This document shows positions 1 through 9,945 of a DNA stretch of 64,000 nt, one piece after another (positions within the stretch are counted from its first letter, which is position 1; the number at the start of each line of letters is the position of its first letter). The stretch is from Scolanthus callimorphus (taxonomy: Eukaryota; Cnidaria; Anthozoa; Actiniaria; Edwardsiidae). Location: the NCBI GenBank assembly GCA_033964015.1, contig CM066913.1, forward strand, positions 22,901,854 to 22,965,853. The letters run 5' to 3'. A program made the translations under genes and the position numbers. The notes beneath the pieces were generated by a model that made no database searches, was not told where the DNA came from, and was given only the letters and a program-made list of their open reading frames with translations.

Positions 1-1299
1 CGCATTTCATCAAGCCTCAGAGAAAGGGTAGATGTTTTCTGTACGGCATAGTAAACAAAGCCTGTCAGGAGCTCAGGAAGTACACTACCTCAACTATATA
101 GGTTAGGTTATATTATTCATGCGCACAACGGCGCTCCGCGAATGACGAAGTTATTAATATTCATGTGCGCGAAGCGCGGCCCAACGGACGAATTTCTATG
201 CTTGTAACGTCGAAAACTCACGCTTATCTAAGGGGTCTTCTTTCAAACATATAGTGACAAGCCCTCCAGGCCTATCATTTGCAGGGAAATTTTTGGAGAG
301 TTTGATTTTCCTCGTCAAGATAACTTGTTCTTGTCAACGGTAGTGTCCTTATTGCTGAAAGAGTATGTGAGATGTCGTTGTTTATGCGCGCGAAGCGCGC
401 CGAAATTTTTCTCAAGTGTATTAAGGCATGGGTCTGCCCAGAAAATCGAGGAAATTACAAAATTTCAAATATCTTTGCTAATCATTAATGTTGGGGCATG
501 AAATTTTCAGGATAGTTAACATTCATCGAGTGAAATGTTTAAGTATAGAATTTGGGCTAATATAATGGTCACGTGGCCAGTCACGTGACATTTTCACTTT
601 TTAAAGTTTAATCATTTCTCCGGTGGTGAGTTTCACTCCTTTTTGAAAAGTTAACAGCTAATAACATTCCTCTCTTTGGGTTCTTTATAGTGGTGTCTTA
701 GCTGGTGGAAAAAGTTTTCTCCTTTGAGGTGTTTCAAGGAGCTGATATGTTGATTAGGTCACGTGACCTGATTCCGACCCTTATATCTCGTTAACGGGAA
801 ATGATAGCTCAGCAGCCAAAACAGTACGATCTTTCTATTGCTGAGGCCTATCCATTTTCACCAACATTGTATAGTTAGATGTTTTCTCCATCACCGGAAA
901 GGCAATTTACTGTTTAGTCACGTGACATGCTTTGTGACGTCACTCCGTAGTAAAAAAAAAATCACCAAAATGTTAAGTTCGTCGACTTTTATCACTGTAC
1001 CAAAAATTAGCCTGCCTTAAATAGATTAAGGCAATTTAAGGCAAATTTTGCGTTTTGGGGGACTAGCCCCAGCCCATTTAGAGTCCCAGGCCTTAATGTG
1101 CTTGAGTTATGGAGAAGTTTGAAATAACCACTATCGCTATTTGTTTAACCCTCTTCATCGTCCAAATCTTGCTGAAAAAAATTATGACCCTCCCCCAAAC
1201 AGGAGTGAAAAAAATTTGGACCCTCCCTTTAGACACGCGAAAAAAATTAGGACCCTCCCCACAAAAATAGGAGCCCTCCCCCCCGCTAAATAATGACTT
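1..1299. repeat. Right-hand part of a G/C-rich TIR element (family also at 25402-27338), interrupted
   Basis: Positions 1-410 and 1107-1299 match 26717-27325 almost base for base, including the ACCCTCCC-rich right end. The left end lies outside the window. The last bases of the family's terminal repeat (CACGTCCC) are missing here: the sequence breaks off after AATAATGAC near 1299. Bases 411-1106 are absent from the other copy and form a separate insertion. No protein is visible. Confidence 0.8.
411..1106. mobile_element. 696-bp non-autonomous DNA transposon with ~25-bp imperfect TIRs
   Basis: The left end reads CTCAAGTGTATTAAGGC and the right end, reverse-complemented, reads CTCAAGCACATTAAGGC, with partial matching continuing inward. 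The undisturbed copy of the host repeat at 27138-27152 gives the empty site. The occupied site has an extra TT, so the target duplication looks like 2 bp (409-410 and 1107-1108). The interior contains several CACGTG/GTCACGTGAC motifs and no coding frame. The superfamily cannot be assigned from the ends alone. Confidence 0.8.
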
Positions 1300-1317
1300 A
1301 GCCGACGAGGGACGAAG

Positions 1318-1560
1318 TCCCGAGTTGGCTAAAATCAGACGATATTCTGCAAAATCGAGCAGGATAATGGTTTTATTATTCAGCACATCGATAGCACAAA
1401 AACCCCCCAAAATGACTTTTGTGTATTATTTACGAGCTCAAAACAGTCATATTTTCCTCAGCGACGGATATCGCAGGATAGCTGTCATGTACAGAAGACA
1501 GCTATTGGCGTTCCAATGACCATATTTGGGCAGTGCATCGATGTGCTGAATAGTAACATA
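1318..1560. repeat. Dispersed repeat (relatives at 56985-57125 and 58320-58380)
   Basis: The stretch running from an ATTCTGCAAAATCGAGCAGG core to a CATCGATGTGCTGAATA end recurs in inverted orientation near 57 kb and in part near 58.3 kb. Shared motifs include GTTTTATTATTCAGCACATC and the ACAGAAGACAGCTATTGGCG block. Short open frames here are repeat-derived. Nothing else is seen between 1300 and the poly(A) signal. Confidence 0.65.
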
Positions 1561-1617
1561 AAATTGGGTTCAGGGTTTCAGCAACTTACTACAGAAACTA
1601 TGTTTTAAGCTTTGAGC

Positions 1618-1623
1618 TTTATT
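1618..1623 (-). promoter_or_regulatory. Candidate poly(A) signal AATAAA
   Basis: TTTATT on the plus strand reads AATAAA on the minus strand, 58 bases beyond the stop of the 622-residue gene. This is a normal distance for a short 3' UTR. Confidence 0.55.
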
Positions 1624-1680
1624 AGATATTCAATTCTCTCTTACATGGTGATTTTTGCCCTGCATATCAAGGTTTCGTCG

Positions 1681-3549
1681 TCATTGAATGTTTATGTCCT
1701 CCAGGTCAATTCCATAATCAAACTTGTAAAGGCATTTCCCTCCTGAACCAATCTTCTCTACTGAATACAAGAACCTCTTGTCATCCACAGCCATCCCAAA
1801 CATCTTCACCTTAGTTTCTTTCTCCCATTCTCGGATGTAGTGACGTTTCCCTTCGTACGTACGCTCATAGACACCAGCAACAGCACCACTAAAGTATTTC
1901 CCCTGCTCAGATGAATAGAATAGGTTGTGCTTCTTATCCATGGCTATTCCCTTCAACTTATTCATTCGTGAACGAACGTCCGTGCCATACCAGTCCGATT
2001 TCTGGACTTTGATTTTTGCGGATCTCACGACGTGCTTGGAATTACTGTTATCGTCTGCTAGGAGCGCTCCCACACCTTCATCTCCTCCTCCATCGCCGGT
2101 TGCTTCGATTACAAAGTATTTGCCATCGTTTGAACAGCTAAAATAGTACTGATTGCCAAAATACCTATTGTAACGCTTTCTCAGTGCCCAACTCATGCGT
2201 GACATACGCGGCAGCATGTCAAAATTGGTGTACTTTCCAGGCATGTCGTAAGCAGTGATTTTCCCATTAAAATCGGCGTACGCAATGCGTTTTCCACAGA
2301 AAGCAACACCGATCACATCTGCAGTTTTGTGCGGCTGCCAAGAAGGGAAGAGTTGACGTAGTGTATAGTAATGTTCCAAGCTTATTCCAGTGGGTTCACT
2401 GAGGTCCCCGTTTATTTGAAAAAATATGAGTTTGCTTTTTCCTCCAGACAAACTGCTTTTGGCGGCTACAGCAAACAGTTTTTTTTCCTTATGGATTGAT
2501 ATGCCGTATGGATGACAGCTTCCGCCGCATTCCGATCCCGGTACTGGAATAGTCTTGACCACATCCAACGTCTCGGGTTTGACGATTATGATCTTCTTGG
2601 CTTCGGGCTGGGCGACATACAAATATCCATTTGAGTAAAGTAGGGTGTAAGAGTCTGCAAATTTACTACAGTCAGTCTGCACCAACTGAACAGGGATAAC
2701 AGACAGTTCTCGGAGGGCAAAGATGAGGTCTTGCTGCTTTTTTCGTCTTTCTACAGAAGCGCTGTCTTTTCCTAATTTGTAACAAAGCTTCATATACAAG
2801 GGGTCTCTTACTTTGGGCCACCAGGTGCAGACTTCTCTCATTTTATTCTTGTAAGATGCATCGTCATTCTTGTATTTCAATGACGCTGCCAACACAACTG
2901 AGGCGTAGCCGTCTTCCTGGTAACGGAATATTTTCCTTATAAAGATCCAGGTCAGTTTGGCAGCTTGTGCGGGGCTCTTGCCGGCATCGGTCTGTATTTT
3001 GTAATAACGAGTCACAAAACCTTTCTCGACAATCAAATCCGGAATGTGAAAAAGAGCGTTTTCAACGTACTGGTCCTGCCCTTGTCCACCCAAAATCAGA
3101 TTGATGAACCTTTGCTGCCTTTCGATAGCTAGATTTGAGGTGTCCTTGATCTTTAGGTCTCGAATCACTTTTTTTCTCTCGCTAGCAACGTATTTGACGC
3201 GATCGAAGTACCATTTTCGTTGGGTTACACTCCAAATGTCTTGGACGTCTTTCTTAATAGACTTGACATCGTTGTGGATAGCGTCCAGCTTTTCTTCTAT
3301 CTTCCTGAGCCTGGGGGTGATCTGGTCTTTACTGCAGATAGGTGCAAATGTACAGGTTGCACCCTGAATTGTAGCGCCCACACTGACAATAAGACCTATC
3401 AAGCTAAGAGGGTCGATGAATCTTTTCTCTCTCACTTTCACTTCACTTTCGTCAAAGGTGACGTTACTCATATCTCCACCTTCCACCTTTAACCATAGCA
3501 CACACCAAGCCACTAGGATTGGCACCACAAAATGCTTGAGAACCGCCAT
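1681..3549 (-). CDS. Secreted 622-residue protein: furin-like site, coiled coil, probable beta-propeller
   Basis: The gene has one uninterrupted coding exon. Residues 1-24 form a hydrophobic signal peptide (KHFVVPILVAWCVLWL). A dibasic R-E-K-R site at 40-43 fits furin-like cleavage and would expose a hydrophobic, glycine-containing segment (FIDPLSLIGLIVSVGATIQG, 44-63) as a new N terminus. Cysteines follow at 66 and 72, then a heptad-like coiled coil at about 78-106 and a helical, charged region to about 290. The last 320 residues look like a beta-propeller of NHL/six-blade type: repeated strand pairs such as NGYLYVAQPEAKKIIIVKPE and HPYGISIHKEKKLFAVA. The ATG lies just after a strong 3' splice site, so a 5' UTR intron is likely; AATAAA follows the stop. 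The architecture is reminiscent of the secreted cephalotoxin-like proteins reported in corals, but I could not verify homology and no toxicity is claimed. It could equally be a matrix or adhesion protein. Confidence 0.85.
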   Translation of the reverse strand: MAVLKHFVVPILVAWCVLWLKVEGGDMSNVTFDESEVKVREKRFIDPLSLIGLIVSVGATIQGATCTFAPICSKDQITPRLRKIEEKLDAIHNDVKSIKKDVQDIWSVTQRKWYFDRVKYVASERKKVIRDLKIKDTSNLAIERQQRFINLILGGQGQDQYVENALFHIPDLIVEKGFVTRYYKIQTDAGKSPAQAAKLTWIFIRKIFRYQEDGYASVVLAASLKYKNDDASYKNKMREVCTWWPKVRDPLYMKLCYKLGKDSASVERRKKQQDLIFALRELSVIPVQLVQTDCSKFADSYTLLYSNGYLYVAQPEAKKIIIVKPETLDVVKTIPVPGSECGGSCHPYGISIHKEKKLFAVAAKSSLSGGKSKLIFFQINGDLSEPTGISLEHYYTLRQLFPSWQPHKTADVIGVAFCGKRIAYADFNGKITAYDMPGKYTNFDMLPRMSRMSWALRKRYNRYFGNQYYFSCSNDGKYFVIEATGDGGGDEGVGALLADDNSNSKHVVRSAKIKVQKSDWYGTDVRSRMNKLKGIAMDKKHNLFYSSEQGKYFSGAVAGVYERTYEGKRHYIREWEKETKVKMFGMAVDDKRFLYSVEKIGSGGKCLYKFDYGIDLEDINIQ

Positions 3550-3575
3550 GGAATATTAACACCTGAAAAATGCAA
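3550..3575 (-). other. Candidate 3' splice site of a 5' UTR intron
   Basis: The minus strand reads TTTGCATTTTTCAG followed by GTGTTAATATTCC and then the ATG. The AG sits at 3564-3563, so the coding exon would begin at 3562, 13 bases before the start codon. The upstream exon was not identified; the region beyond is occupied by a MITE. Confidence 0.5.
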
Positions 3576-3605
3576 ATATATATCATGGGACATTTGCCAC
3601 TGTAG

Positions 3606-3839
3606 GCATTGCTACGCGACCTCAAAATTCACTGTTGCGATGGTCGATTGGCGATTTGTAGCTATCAATCATAGGATTCGGCTACTTCAGTGAGTCGACA
3701 TTGATTGAAATATCCACTAGAATTATTGTAAGCTGTCCTTTGGCTTTCTGGCCTAGAATTATTAACTTTCTGGCTCAAAAAAATTGACATTACTTTGCCG
3801 AGAATCGCCAATCGCAATTTTGAGGTCGCGTAGCAATGC
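3606..3839. mobile_element. 234-bp MITE with TIRs, upstream of the 622-residue gene
   Basis: The left end GCATTGCTACGCGACCTC is mirrored by GAGGTCGCGTAGCAATGC at the right end. Homology continues inward through CAAAATT and GCGATT blocks. It lies in the presumed 5' UTR intron or promoter of the gene at 1681-3549. Confidence 0.75.
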
Positions 3840-4031
3840 ATACGGTTGCAAGCATGAATTAATGAAGATATTGAAGATCAGATACAATGACAATAGGATA
3901 GCCATAGACATGATAAGCAGGGAAAAGTGGCCACTTTTAATGAAAACAGGTAAAATTTTAATCGCGCCGTTTAAATTTCGAACCCACGGGTCGCTGTGTT
4001 ATTGATGACCACTGACTGTCGACAGTGCTTA

Positions 4032-4100
4032 GGGACGGACCATTATTTTTCTGAAGGGGGAGAGGGGGAGGGGGAGGGGGTGGGGTGGGGTCGGAAAATT
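4032..4100 (+). repeat. Solo end of a GGGAC...ATTATT TIR family with G-rich tract
   Basis: TTA followed by GGGACGGACCATTATTTTTC and a run of GGGGGAG units resembles the ends of the element at 25402-27338 and the sequence at 47745. The partner end was not found, so this is a truncated copy. From 4101 to 4621 I see no gene: only AT-rich sequence. Confidence 0.5.
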
Positions 4101-4621
4101 TGGAAATAAATTGTTTGCAGAGCAAACAATTTAGAGAGGTTTTCAACTGTGACATCTCCGGCCATCTTGGGACACTAAATTTTCCAGACCCCCAAAGGCC
4201 GAAACTTCATTTTCTCAGAAAGAAAAAACGGAAACACTGACTGGAGATAGTCAATACCTACATTTCACAATTTCTCATTTCAGATCACGTTGCATTCATT
4301 TGAATATAATATTTCTTTGTTTGGGTTGCTTCCTTATTCATATATCCCTTGGTGCGTAGCAGAAACACAAAGAAAGGATACTCGTGGGAATGCCCACAAG
4401 GAATTCGAGCCGTACATCTCTTCCCAAACTAATCTTGAGCTGAGCCCTCAGTGAAGCTGCTGACCTGCTGTTATTTCGCATGCGCATAAGAGAAAATAAC
4501 CCCCCTCCCCACAGTCAAAGTCTGAAGTTGCAATTCTGTTTGAAATGTGACGACAACGACATCGGAGTTTTATAATTATATTTTAGCTGATCGGAGAAAC
4601 GAGGAAAGCTGAAAACTTCAA

Positions 4622-4834
4622 CTAATCTTGATGACAACCGTACTCTGCATCCAACACAATGATGAAGCTTTGCATTTTCCCGGGATCGCGCTTTAACTCA
4701 CTGAATATTCCTGAGATATTTTCGCAAGATGAGCCATGAGATTCGAGAGAGAATATTTTGATGTCTCCTTCCTCGAAAGCTGAACCAAGTACCACGCTAA
4801 AAATTCCATATACATTCAGTTTTCCTTGGAGGAT
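4622..4834 (-). CDS. Candidate 3' coding exon, about 70 codons, unknown function
   Basis: The minus strand carries an open frame of 70 codons ending in TAG at 4622-4624, with no usable early ATG. Its composition looks protein-like: VVLGSAFEEGDIKIFSLES followed by HGSSCENISGIFSELKRD and a hydrophobic FIIVLDAEYG end. An in-frame TGA at 4835-4837 limits it upstream, and ATTTTTAG before codon 13 could be a splice acceptor. The upstream part (DMNSKSHSTC) has two relatives at 5098-5393 in the same orientation (SKNNSTAKRMNVDGR and SKNHSTAIRTNVDGR), which suggests duplicated exons. I do not recognise the family. It may be a decayed gene. Confidence 0.3.
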   Translation of the reverse strand: MLQGKLNVYGIFSVVLGSAFEEGDIKIFSLESHGSSCENISGIFSELKRDPGKMQSFIIVLDAEYGCHQD

Positions 4835-5097
4835 TCAAGCACAAGTGGAGTGACTTTTGGAATTCATGTCGAAGTTATTTAAAATTTATTTCCTTCAAGC
4901 GGTCATTTCTAATTGTATTTCGAATGAAAAACATTCATTCAGTGATCGTCGCTGATCCGAGGCACTTTGAACAGCAATGGAAAGTCACATGTAATGCTTC
5001 GAGGTGTAGAAGATATTAATTTACCCAGAAAAAGCATCACGAAAGTGTATTCTGCTGGAATTTCTGTGTAGAACTTGCCATCTGGAAATTGACAATT

Positions 5098-5393
5098 TTT
5101 GGCAATAATTATTCAGGTCAAAATAAAAAACAAATTTGTGGAAAAACTGAACCAAGTACCACGACGAGAGTCGGCACAGACATTCTACCATCTACATTCA
5201 TTCGTTTCGCCGTGGAGTTGTTCTTGGAATTTGTGTCCAGCATACTAAATGCATTGCAAGTAATTATTCAGGTGAGAGTTATTTATTTTGTTGTGGAAAA
5301 ACTGCACGTACCATGACGAGAGTCAGCACAGATATTCTGCCATCCACATTCGTTCGTATCGCCGTGGAGTGGTTCTTGGAATTTTTGTCAAAC
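5098..5393 (-). repeat. Tandem duplication of a possible exon-like unit (~135-165 bp)
   Basis: Two consecutive copies share TAATTATTCAGGT, TGGAAAAACTG, CACGACGAGAGTC and GCCGTGGAGT blocks. A more distant third relative lies at about 4775-4870. On the minus strand both copies keep a related open frame (NSKN.STA.R.NVDGR.SV.TLV). Copy 2 ends in ATG|GTACGT, which looks like a splice donor. From 5394 to 5547 nothing else is seen. Confidence 0.5.
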
Positions 5394-5547
5394 ATATGAA
5401 CGAGAAACATCAATAGAAATATATGACCGAAAATGCCTAGAGTCTTATTAGTAGACGTAATTGGTTTTCGAGTTAGGTTCCTAGAGTATAGAGTATAGAT
5501 GTAAATGGATTGATTTGCAATAAAAAAGTTTCCTGGCTGGCCATGAT

Positions 5548-8367
5548 GAACAGGAGACTTTTTTGTTTATGCCATGCGCAATAACCGCTGCTCTCCAAGT
5601 TTACATTGCAGACTCAACTCAGGGAAAAGCACTGTTGAGTATAACGAATTTGTAATCAAATAGCGCTCTATTTCTATTTCTATTTCTCGTTTGTTTTGTT
5701 TTTATTCTGAAAGCGGGAAAGATAAAATAAAACGTTTATTCAGCTGCCTGTATAATGCAAATAAAATTGTTTGATTTTAGGATCTGTGTACCTTCATCTG
5801 CGACTGTTTAAACTGGGTCAGACTGAAATTCAGACTGCAGGTGCAAGAAAAATGACGTTGTTTTTGTTTAGCAATCGTAATGATTTCCTTTTTTATCCTA
5901 TCAGTTTACCCTGATATTTCGGGGCCTTCCAGTGGAATTAGATCAAGTGAAAAGATGTCATAGTTTTGGGTTGAGAAATAAAAGTTCTGCACCATGTAGA
6001 TACATAAATTTTGCTTGAAAAACCTGGTCACACTGTTTTAGTATAATGAAAAAAAATGTCATGGTGACCAAACAAACATGTTGATTAGTTTGTGTGATAA
6101 CCTTATTAGAAAATGTCTGGACAAGTTTCACCATAACCTATCCTGGAATTCAATCGAATTGACTACTGATGATTTACAACCCCAGATTTTGTATCTAACC
6201 AAGCTGGGATTTTGTCAAACAATGTGTAAATACCCAGAGTGAAGGGTACCCACCCTGGAAATACAAGCTCAGTTTTCACCACCCTTCCCTGGGATTAAAT
6301 GGTGGATTATGTCCATGAAAAGGATGAGACTCCAAATTGGTGAACTTTTTATTGTGCTTTTTATAACTAACAGAATATTCTGACAAGTTCTGTAATAGTG
6401 GAACCTGGGCAGTTGAAAAAAGTACACCTGTTGACAACATTGGGTTCTGAGGTGGCAACATAATTTTCACAAGAAAAATTAATCAAAGAGGATTTTGATA
6501 CAGCACTGTGATGTTCTTCTGACCAGTAAACTATCTGTAGTGAAAACTCTTAAAAGTAGCCCCTGCTATAGTTCTACTTCTGAAAATCAATCGATGAAAT
6601 GCTCTCGTAATACTGTAACATCTAACATGTTGCATCCCTGAACCACCAGCACTTGTGCTAGAAATTGCTATTTGGTTGCAGGATGCAGTTGTTTTGTGTC
6701 ATCCAGACAAGAATGGCATTATGTTCCTTTTGTGAATTGGGCATATACATGTACACCTACACCTTCGGAACCTGCAACAAACAATGCACAACAAGTTACT
6801 TCTGAATGTCCTACCCTCAATTATATCTTTTATCAGGTGCTTCTAAAAAACTTTCCTTTTTAATGCATAGTAACTAGGAGAAGTGAAATGAAATTTGTAT
6901 TATTACAGTCACACAGGTTGTTCTCTTTGCTCTTAACACTGATGGACAGCACTGATGGACAACTTTGCTATCAAATTGCAAGTTCTCCTGAGCAACTTTA
7001 ATTCGCCACATGTCTGAGCACTGGCGGGGCAGACCATAATTGAACGATTTTGGAAACAACATATTTCAAGTTCTGGTACAATATCGTGAAGACAGATACA
7101 AAAGATTTTTTGGAATTTGATTCAAGCAAGTTGTCCAGTCAATGTTGCTAGGCAATACTGCAAATTTGTAGGGAAGAGAACATCTCGTTTCACTGTAACA
7201 TGATCTACAATTTCCACTCACAAGTCAAATAATCAAAAAATCCAATTTCTCACCAAATTTATTTTTAAATTCAGTAAGTATACACAACTAGCAGTGCTTT
7301 TTTATACCAGCTCAGATCTCAATTTATTTTGCTTTCTGGACAAACAATCTGAGCACTTCAGTTCTTGCAACAGCTATTTCAGTGAAAATATTTCTAAGGA
7401 GCATGTCCAAGCATAGGTGTCCTGTAGTGAACACACCAAAAAATCCTTAACTTCCCCCATTATTTCCAAAAATTAGCACCACACAATGAAGACATATAGA
7501 ATGTAGTTCTGTTTTCGAGAGATACTTCAGTGGCACAACGAGCAGTTTTCGAAAAATGTTCAATTAATTAATATTCATGAGACAACATTTTCAAGCAGAT
7601 TTTAGAACTCGAGTGAAGACCCGATTTTGCTGCCGATCTCAAGGAAATCAAATGGTTTCATTTAAACTGGGTCCTAGAAACTGCGTGTGACTTATTTCCA
7701 GATCTAATATTCCCCGTGAGGAAAGTGGGAGTCCAAGAACAACAACCACTGAAACTCATGTGCGTAACTGTCGAACCAAAAACACATAACTTCCCCCATT
7801 TTCTGTTTCATCCCCGTTAGATAAACGAATTTCAAAATGATAGTACTTCCATTTTTCACTGACAACTCTGTGGCACAACGACTAGATTTTGAAAGCACAG
7901 TCTGGCAAGACGATAAGAAATCGGCTTTTTGCATTACAGCAAGGAAGCTCAACGAAAGATTCCACAAAACCTCTTGGTGCGATTTCTCAAAGAGAGACCT
8001 ACATAAGCCAACAGTAATTAAAAGCTTACCTTGGCGGATAATTTGACACTTCACCTTTCAGCTGCTGGCAGAAAGTTAACTTGGGAATTCTACCACAGAT
8101 CACAGACATCCGCCATATTAAATCGAAATCCTTGAATAGAGCTGATTTGCCGAAGCGAATAGCGTAGCAATCTCAAGCTCAAACTGCTCAAAATTAATTC
8201 CCCAAGTACAAGTATTGTTTCTGTTGAACTCCGTTTGTGGTTTACATTACTTATTCCCGCATAAAAATGGAGAAATTAACTCGGTCGACAGGACAACAAA
8301 CCAGCATTTGCTCAGCTGAAGACAAATCAGGCCGTGCATCTGCGCATGCGTCACATAAAGGTCCCCT
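5548..8367 (+). repeat. Left arm of a ~9.8-kb palindrome
   Basis: This arm is the inverted counterpart of 11453-15316. Examples are GAACAGG(A/G)GACTTTTTTG at the outer edge, the TGCCATTCTTGTCTGGATGA block (6700 and 14210 in opposite orientation) and TATCCGCCAAGGTAAGCTTT near 8030/12150. Mirror-image open frames at 7704-8054 (minus) and 12135-12482 (plus) differ by a 3-base indel. Within the arm, a unit with GTGGCACAACGA(C/G) and AACTTCCCCCATT occurs twice about 335 bp apart (7445-7560 and 7785-7900). No known transposase or host gene was recognised. Confidence 0.85.
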
Positions 8368-8413
8368 GCTGCCATGATGGCTTGCGAAGTTATTGTCGCC
8401 AGCGGTGACTAAG

Positions 8414-8615
8414 ACCTCGTCCACACTACACCGTTTTCAAACAAAAACGGATACTTTTTGCTCCGTTTTCAAAAAGAGTTGCGTCCACACTTTATCGTGT
8501 TGGTATTGTTTTCGCCGTTTTCGGTGATCGTTTTCGGCGTTGTAATGTGGACGATAGCCGTATCCGGAGCAAAATGTATCCGTTTCGTTTGAAAACGGAG
8601 TAGTGGGGACGGGGT
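8414..8615. mobile_element. 202-bp hairpin MITE, TIR ACC(T/C)CGTCC(A/C)CAC, 5-bp TSD CTAAG
   Basis: The left end ACCTCGTCCACACTACACCG is mirrored at the right end, and CCGTTTTCAAAC is mirrored by GTTTGAAAACGG. CTAAG flanks both sides (8409-8413 and 8616-8620). The interior has repeated CGTTTTCGGCG motifs. No coding sequence. Confidence 0.75.
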
Positions 8616-8796
8616 CTAAGTCATTGCCTGGAGTGCTGGCACTTGAAAGGTTCAAAGTATTCTCAACTCCCTATTTGTGTGTTTCCTGACATTACGTAGG
8701 CCGCATTTTCATTTGATTAGTTAAGAAAAATCCAAGAAATCGTCTCTAGTCTTGGCCGCAATACATTTGTACAAGCGCAGTTTGCACCAAGTAAGA

Positions 8797-8895
8797 GTTA
8801 ATTACCGAGATTCGAGGCAATAACCCAAATACATCCCAAGGGCCGTAGGCCCGCGGGATGTATTTGGGTTATTGCCGAGAATCGAGGTAATTAAC
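8797..8895. repeat. 99-bp near-perfect hairpin
   Basis: GTTAATTACCGAGATTCGAG leads into CAATAACCCAAATACATCCC. After a 17-base G/C loop the whole arm returns inverted with very few mismatches. It is typical of a small palindromic MITE. Confidence 0.85.
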
Positions 8896-9583
8896 TGGCT
8901 TATTACAGGATTGGCAAGGTTTTCAGAAAACAGGAACAAATGAAATGCATTCTTCTCGTTGAATTTCAAAGTTTTGACAAGGAGCATAGTTTACATTTGA
9001 AAAGGGTAGCGCATTCCGATAGGAACTATTGTTAGTTATTTAGCTGTTTTCATAGAAGTACGTTCCCCAGAGAAAATGAATGACAGGTTTTATTCAACAT
9101 GATTGACAGAGGTCCAAACAAAAAAAATTATACAGCTTGAGTGCATTCATTTGTTAGCAGAACACGAATTATGTCTATTGTTTTCGTACAAAACAGCCAG
9201 GCCAGTCAATCGAGTGGCTTTTTGTAAAAGCGTGACTCATTCAAACGGTATTTTCGTTTGTACCACGCACTGACTGCTACTAGTCAATTTGCATAACGCT
9301 GAGTAACAACATGGATCGGAACTGCTTCAAGCTGGAGTAACTGAAGGCAAGTTTCAGGTATTTTGCGCTCGTTGGTTGTTCTCTAACCCTTACATATGTA
9401 AACGATTTCATCTGTATTTTCAGGTTTACCTGCTTGAACACACTCTATGGGCCAGGAAACCAAGCAAGTATAGGCTGGACAAACGGTTTATGGTTCAAGT
9501 CGGTTCAAGTGAAGGCGTTTCTCGGATATGGTGTTTTGTGGCGTTCAACGAGATTCGCGCATAAAGGATAATCATGCAGGAGC

Positions 9584-9718
9584 AAATAGAGCGGATTTCA
9601 GATGACTGTCGTGAGTTATTCGCAATTACTTTGTAATTACACCTATAGGTTTTATTCAGAATTGTTGTAATCACGTTGCGATTGGTCTCACTACAGTCAT
9701 ATGAAATCCGCTCTATTT
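9584..9718. mobile_element. 135-bp MITE with AAATAGAGCGGATTTC TIRs
   Basis: AAATAGAGCGGATTTCAGAT is mirrored by ATGAAATCCGCTCTATTT at the right end. A looser relative with GAACAGATTTCGTATGACT lies at 56331-56464. Confidence 0.7.
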
Positions 9719-9840
9719 AACAATTAGACAGATAGTCATATAGATGCATAAACTGAGATTATTGGTGTTTTTTTCTCGGGATATTATGTGTTATGGATTT
9801 GAATTCACTAGGAAAAGAGTTTGGGGGTGACTAGATTGGG

Positions 9841-9945
9841 TAGCGGTAAGTAGAATGTCCATGTATTTAACTGAGTTAAATACCTAATGTTTATTTAATG
9901 AGGTATTTAACTCTGTATATACCCGGGATGTTCCACTTACAGCTA
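9841..9945. repeat. 105-bp imperfect hairpin, TAGCGGTAAGTAGAATGTCC ends
   Basis: The outer 20 bases are mirrored by GGATGTTCCACTTACAGCTA. A second inverted pair (GTATTTAACTGAGTTAAATAC and GGTATTTAAC) lies inside. From 9946 to 10740 only AT-rich non-coding sequence is seen. Confidence 0.6.

Noticed and set aside
1093..1410. 105-codon minus-strand frame as a gene
   Set aside because: It lies in the TIR-element end with GGGAGGGTCC units; a similar frame at 25447 has the same repeat origin.
4032..4100. Complete Harbinger-like element starting at 4032
   Set aside because: No matching right end with TTA was found downstream; only one terminus is supported.
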